This document shows positions 17,422 through 17,442 of a stretch of DNA of 17,442 nt, piece after piece (position 1 is the stretch's first letter; every line of letters starts with the position of its first letter). The DNA is taken from the NCBI GenBank assembly GCA_024741835.1, contig JAENRP010000572.1:1-17442 (forward strand), read 5' to 3'. This DNA comes from Diplocarpon mali (Eukaryota; Ascomycota; Leotiomycetes; Helotiales; Drepanopezizaceae). The position numbers and the translations under genes were made by a program. The notes below the pieces were generated by a model. It saw nothing but the letters and a program-made list of their open reading frames with translations, made no database searches and was not told the origin of the DNA.

Positions 17422-17442
17422 AAAAAAAAAAAAAAAAAAAAA
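17422..17442. repeat. Poly-A run at window end
   Basis: Twenty-one A residues end the window. It may be a homopolymer tract, the tail of a non-LTR element, or a sequence/contig edge; these cannot be told apart here. Confidence 0.6.

Noticed and set aside
1..17442. Alternative genetic code (TAA/TAG read as Gln)
   Set aside because: Stops at Gln positions across all frames could suggest a ciliate-like code. Catalytic Asp->Asn, Cys->Tyr and Trp->stop changes, plus transition-only LTR differences, show mutation by RIP instead.
17422..17442. Telomere or non-LTR retrotransposon tail
   Set aside because: No TTAGGG-type repeats are present, and no LINE RT or endonuclease precedes the A-run. A homopolymer or sequence edge is as likely.
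1..17442. tRNA or rRNA genes
   Set aside because: No cloverleaf with GGTTCGAA-type T-arm and matching acceptor stem, and no rRNA core sequence, was recognised by eye on either strand.

Overview
The window reads as an AT-rich, gene-empty compartment of a filamentous ascomycete (Pezizomycotina-type) genome, built almost entirely from dead LTR retrotransposons. The evidence is a set of recognisable Ty1/copia and Ty3/gypsy reading frames riddled with TAA and TAG stops that sit where Gln (CAA/CAG) or Trp (TGG) codons are expected, together with Cys->Tyr, Asp->Asn and Gly->Lys/Ser changes. All of these are C->T or G->A, the footprint of repeat-induced point mutation (RIP). No intact host gene, tRNA or rRNA was found. 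The organism assignment is inference.

Layout, left to right. (1) 98-567: a minisatellite of ten 23-bp motifs (ACTC...AAGT) at 39/48-bp spacing. (2) About 770-3655: a 5'-truncated Ty1/copia relic (integrase, reverse transcriptase, RNase H) on the plus strand. (3) 3679-3829: three more copies of the 23-bp motif at 64-bp spacing. (4) 4100-7697: gag, zinc knuckle and protease of an 'outer' Ty3/gypsy element. (5) 7698-15273: a complete 'inner' Ty3/gypsy element inserted into the outer one. It has two 315-bp LTRs, a TGCAT target-site duplication, a self-priming type primer-binding site, gag with zinc knuckle, protease, RT, RNase H, integrase, a C-terminal chromodomain, a polypurine tract and an extra antisense reading frame between pol and the 3' LTR. 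(6) 15279-15890: the outer element's pol resumes in the same frame (RT N-terminal half) and then stops abruptly. (7) 15891-16200: an LTR-like promoter region with CACGTG repeats and a TATA box. (8) 16398-16550: a 75-bp tandem repeat. (9) 16560-17442: AT-rich relic sequence with three inverted-orientation copies of the 23-bp motif, ending in a poly-A run.

The inner element has the architecture of a chromovirus of the Tf1/sushi type: chromodomain on integrase, and a 13-nt stretch just inside the 5' LTR that is complementary to the probable transcript start. Its RT catalytic Asp pair has become Asn-Asn, so it is dead. The most unusual feature is the antisense, Cys-bearing frame at 14723-13727, which starts with ATG, has its own upstream TATA-like sequence, and shows the same Gln-to-stop decay as gag and pol, so it was probably a real coding sequence of the element.
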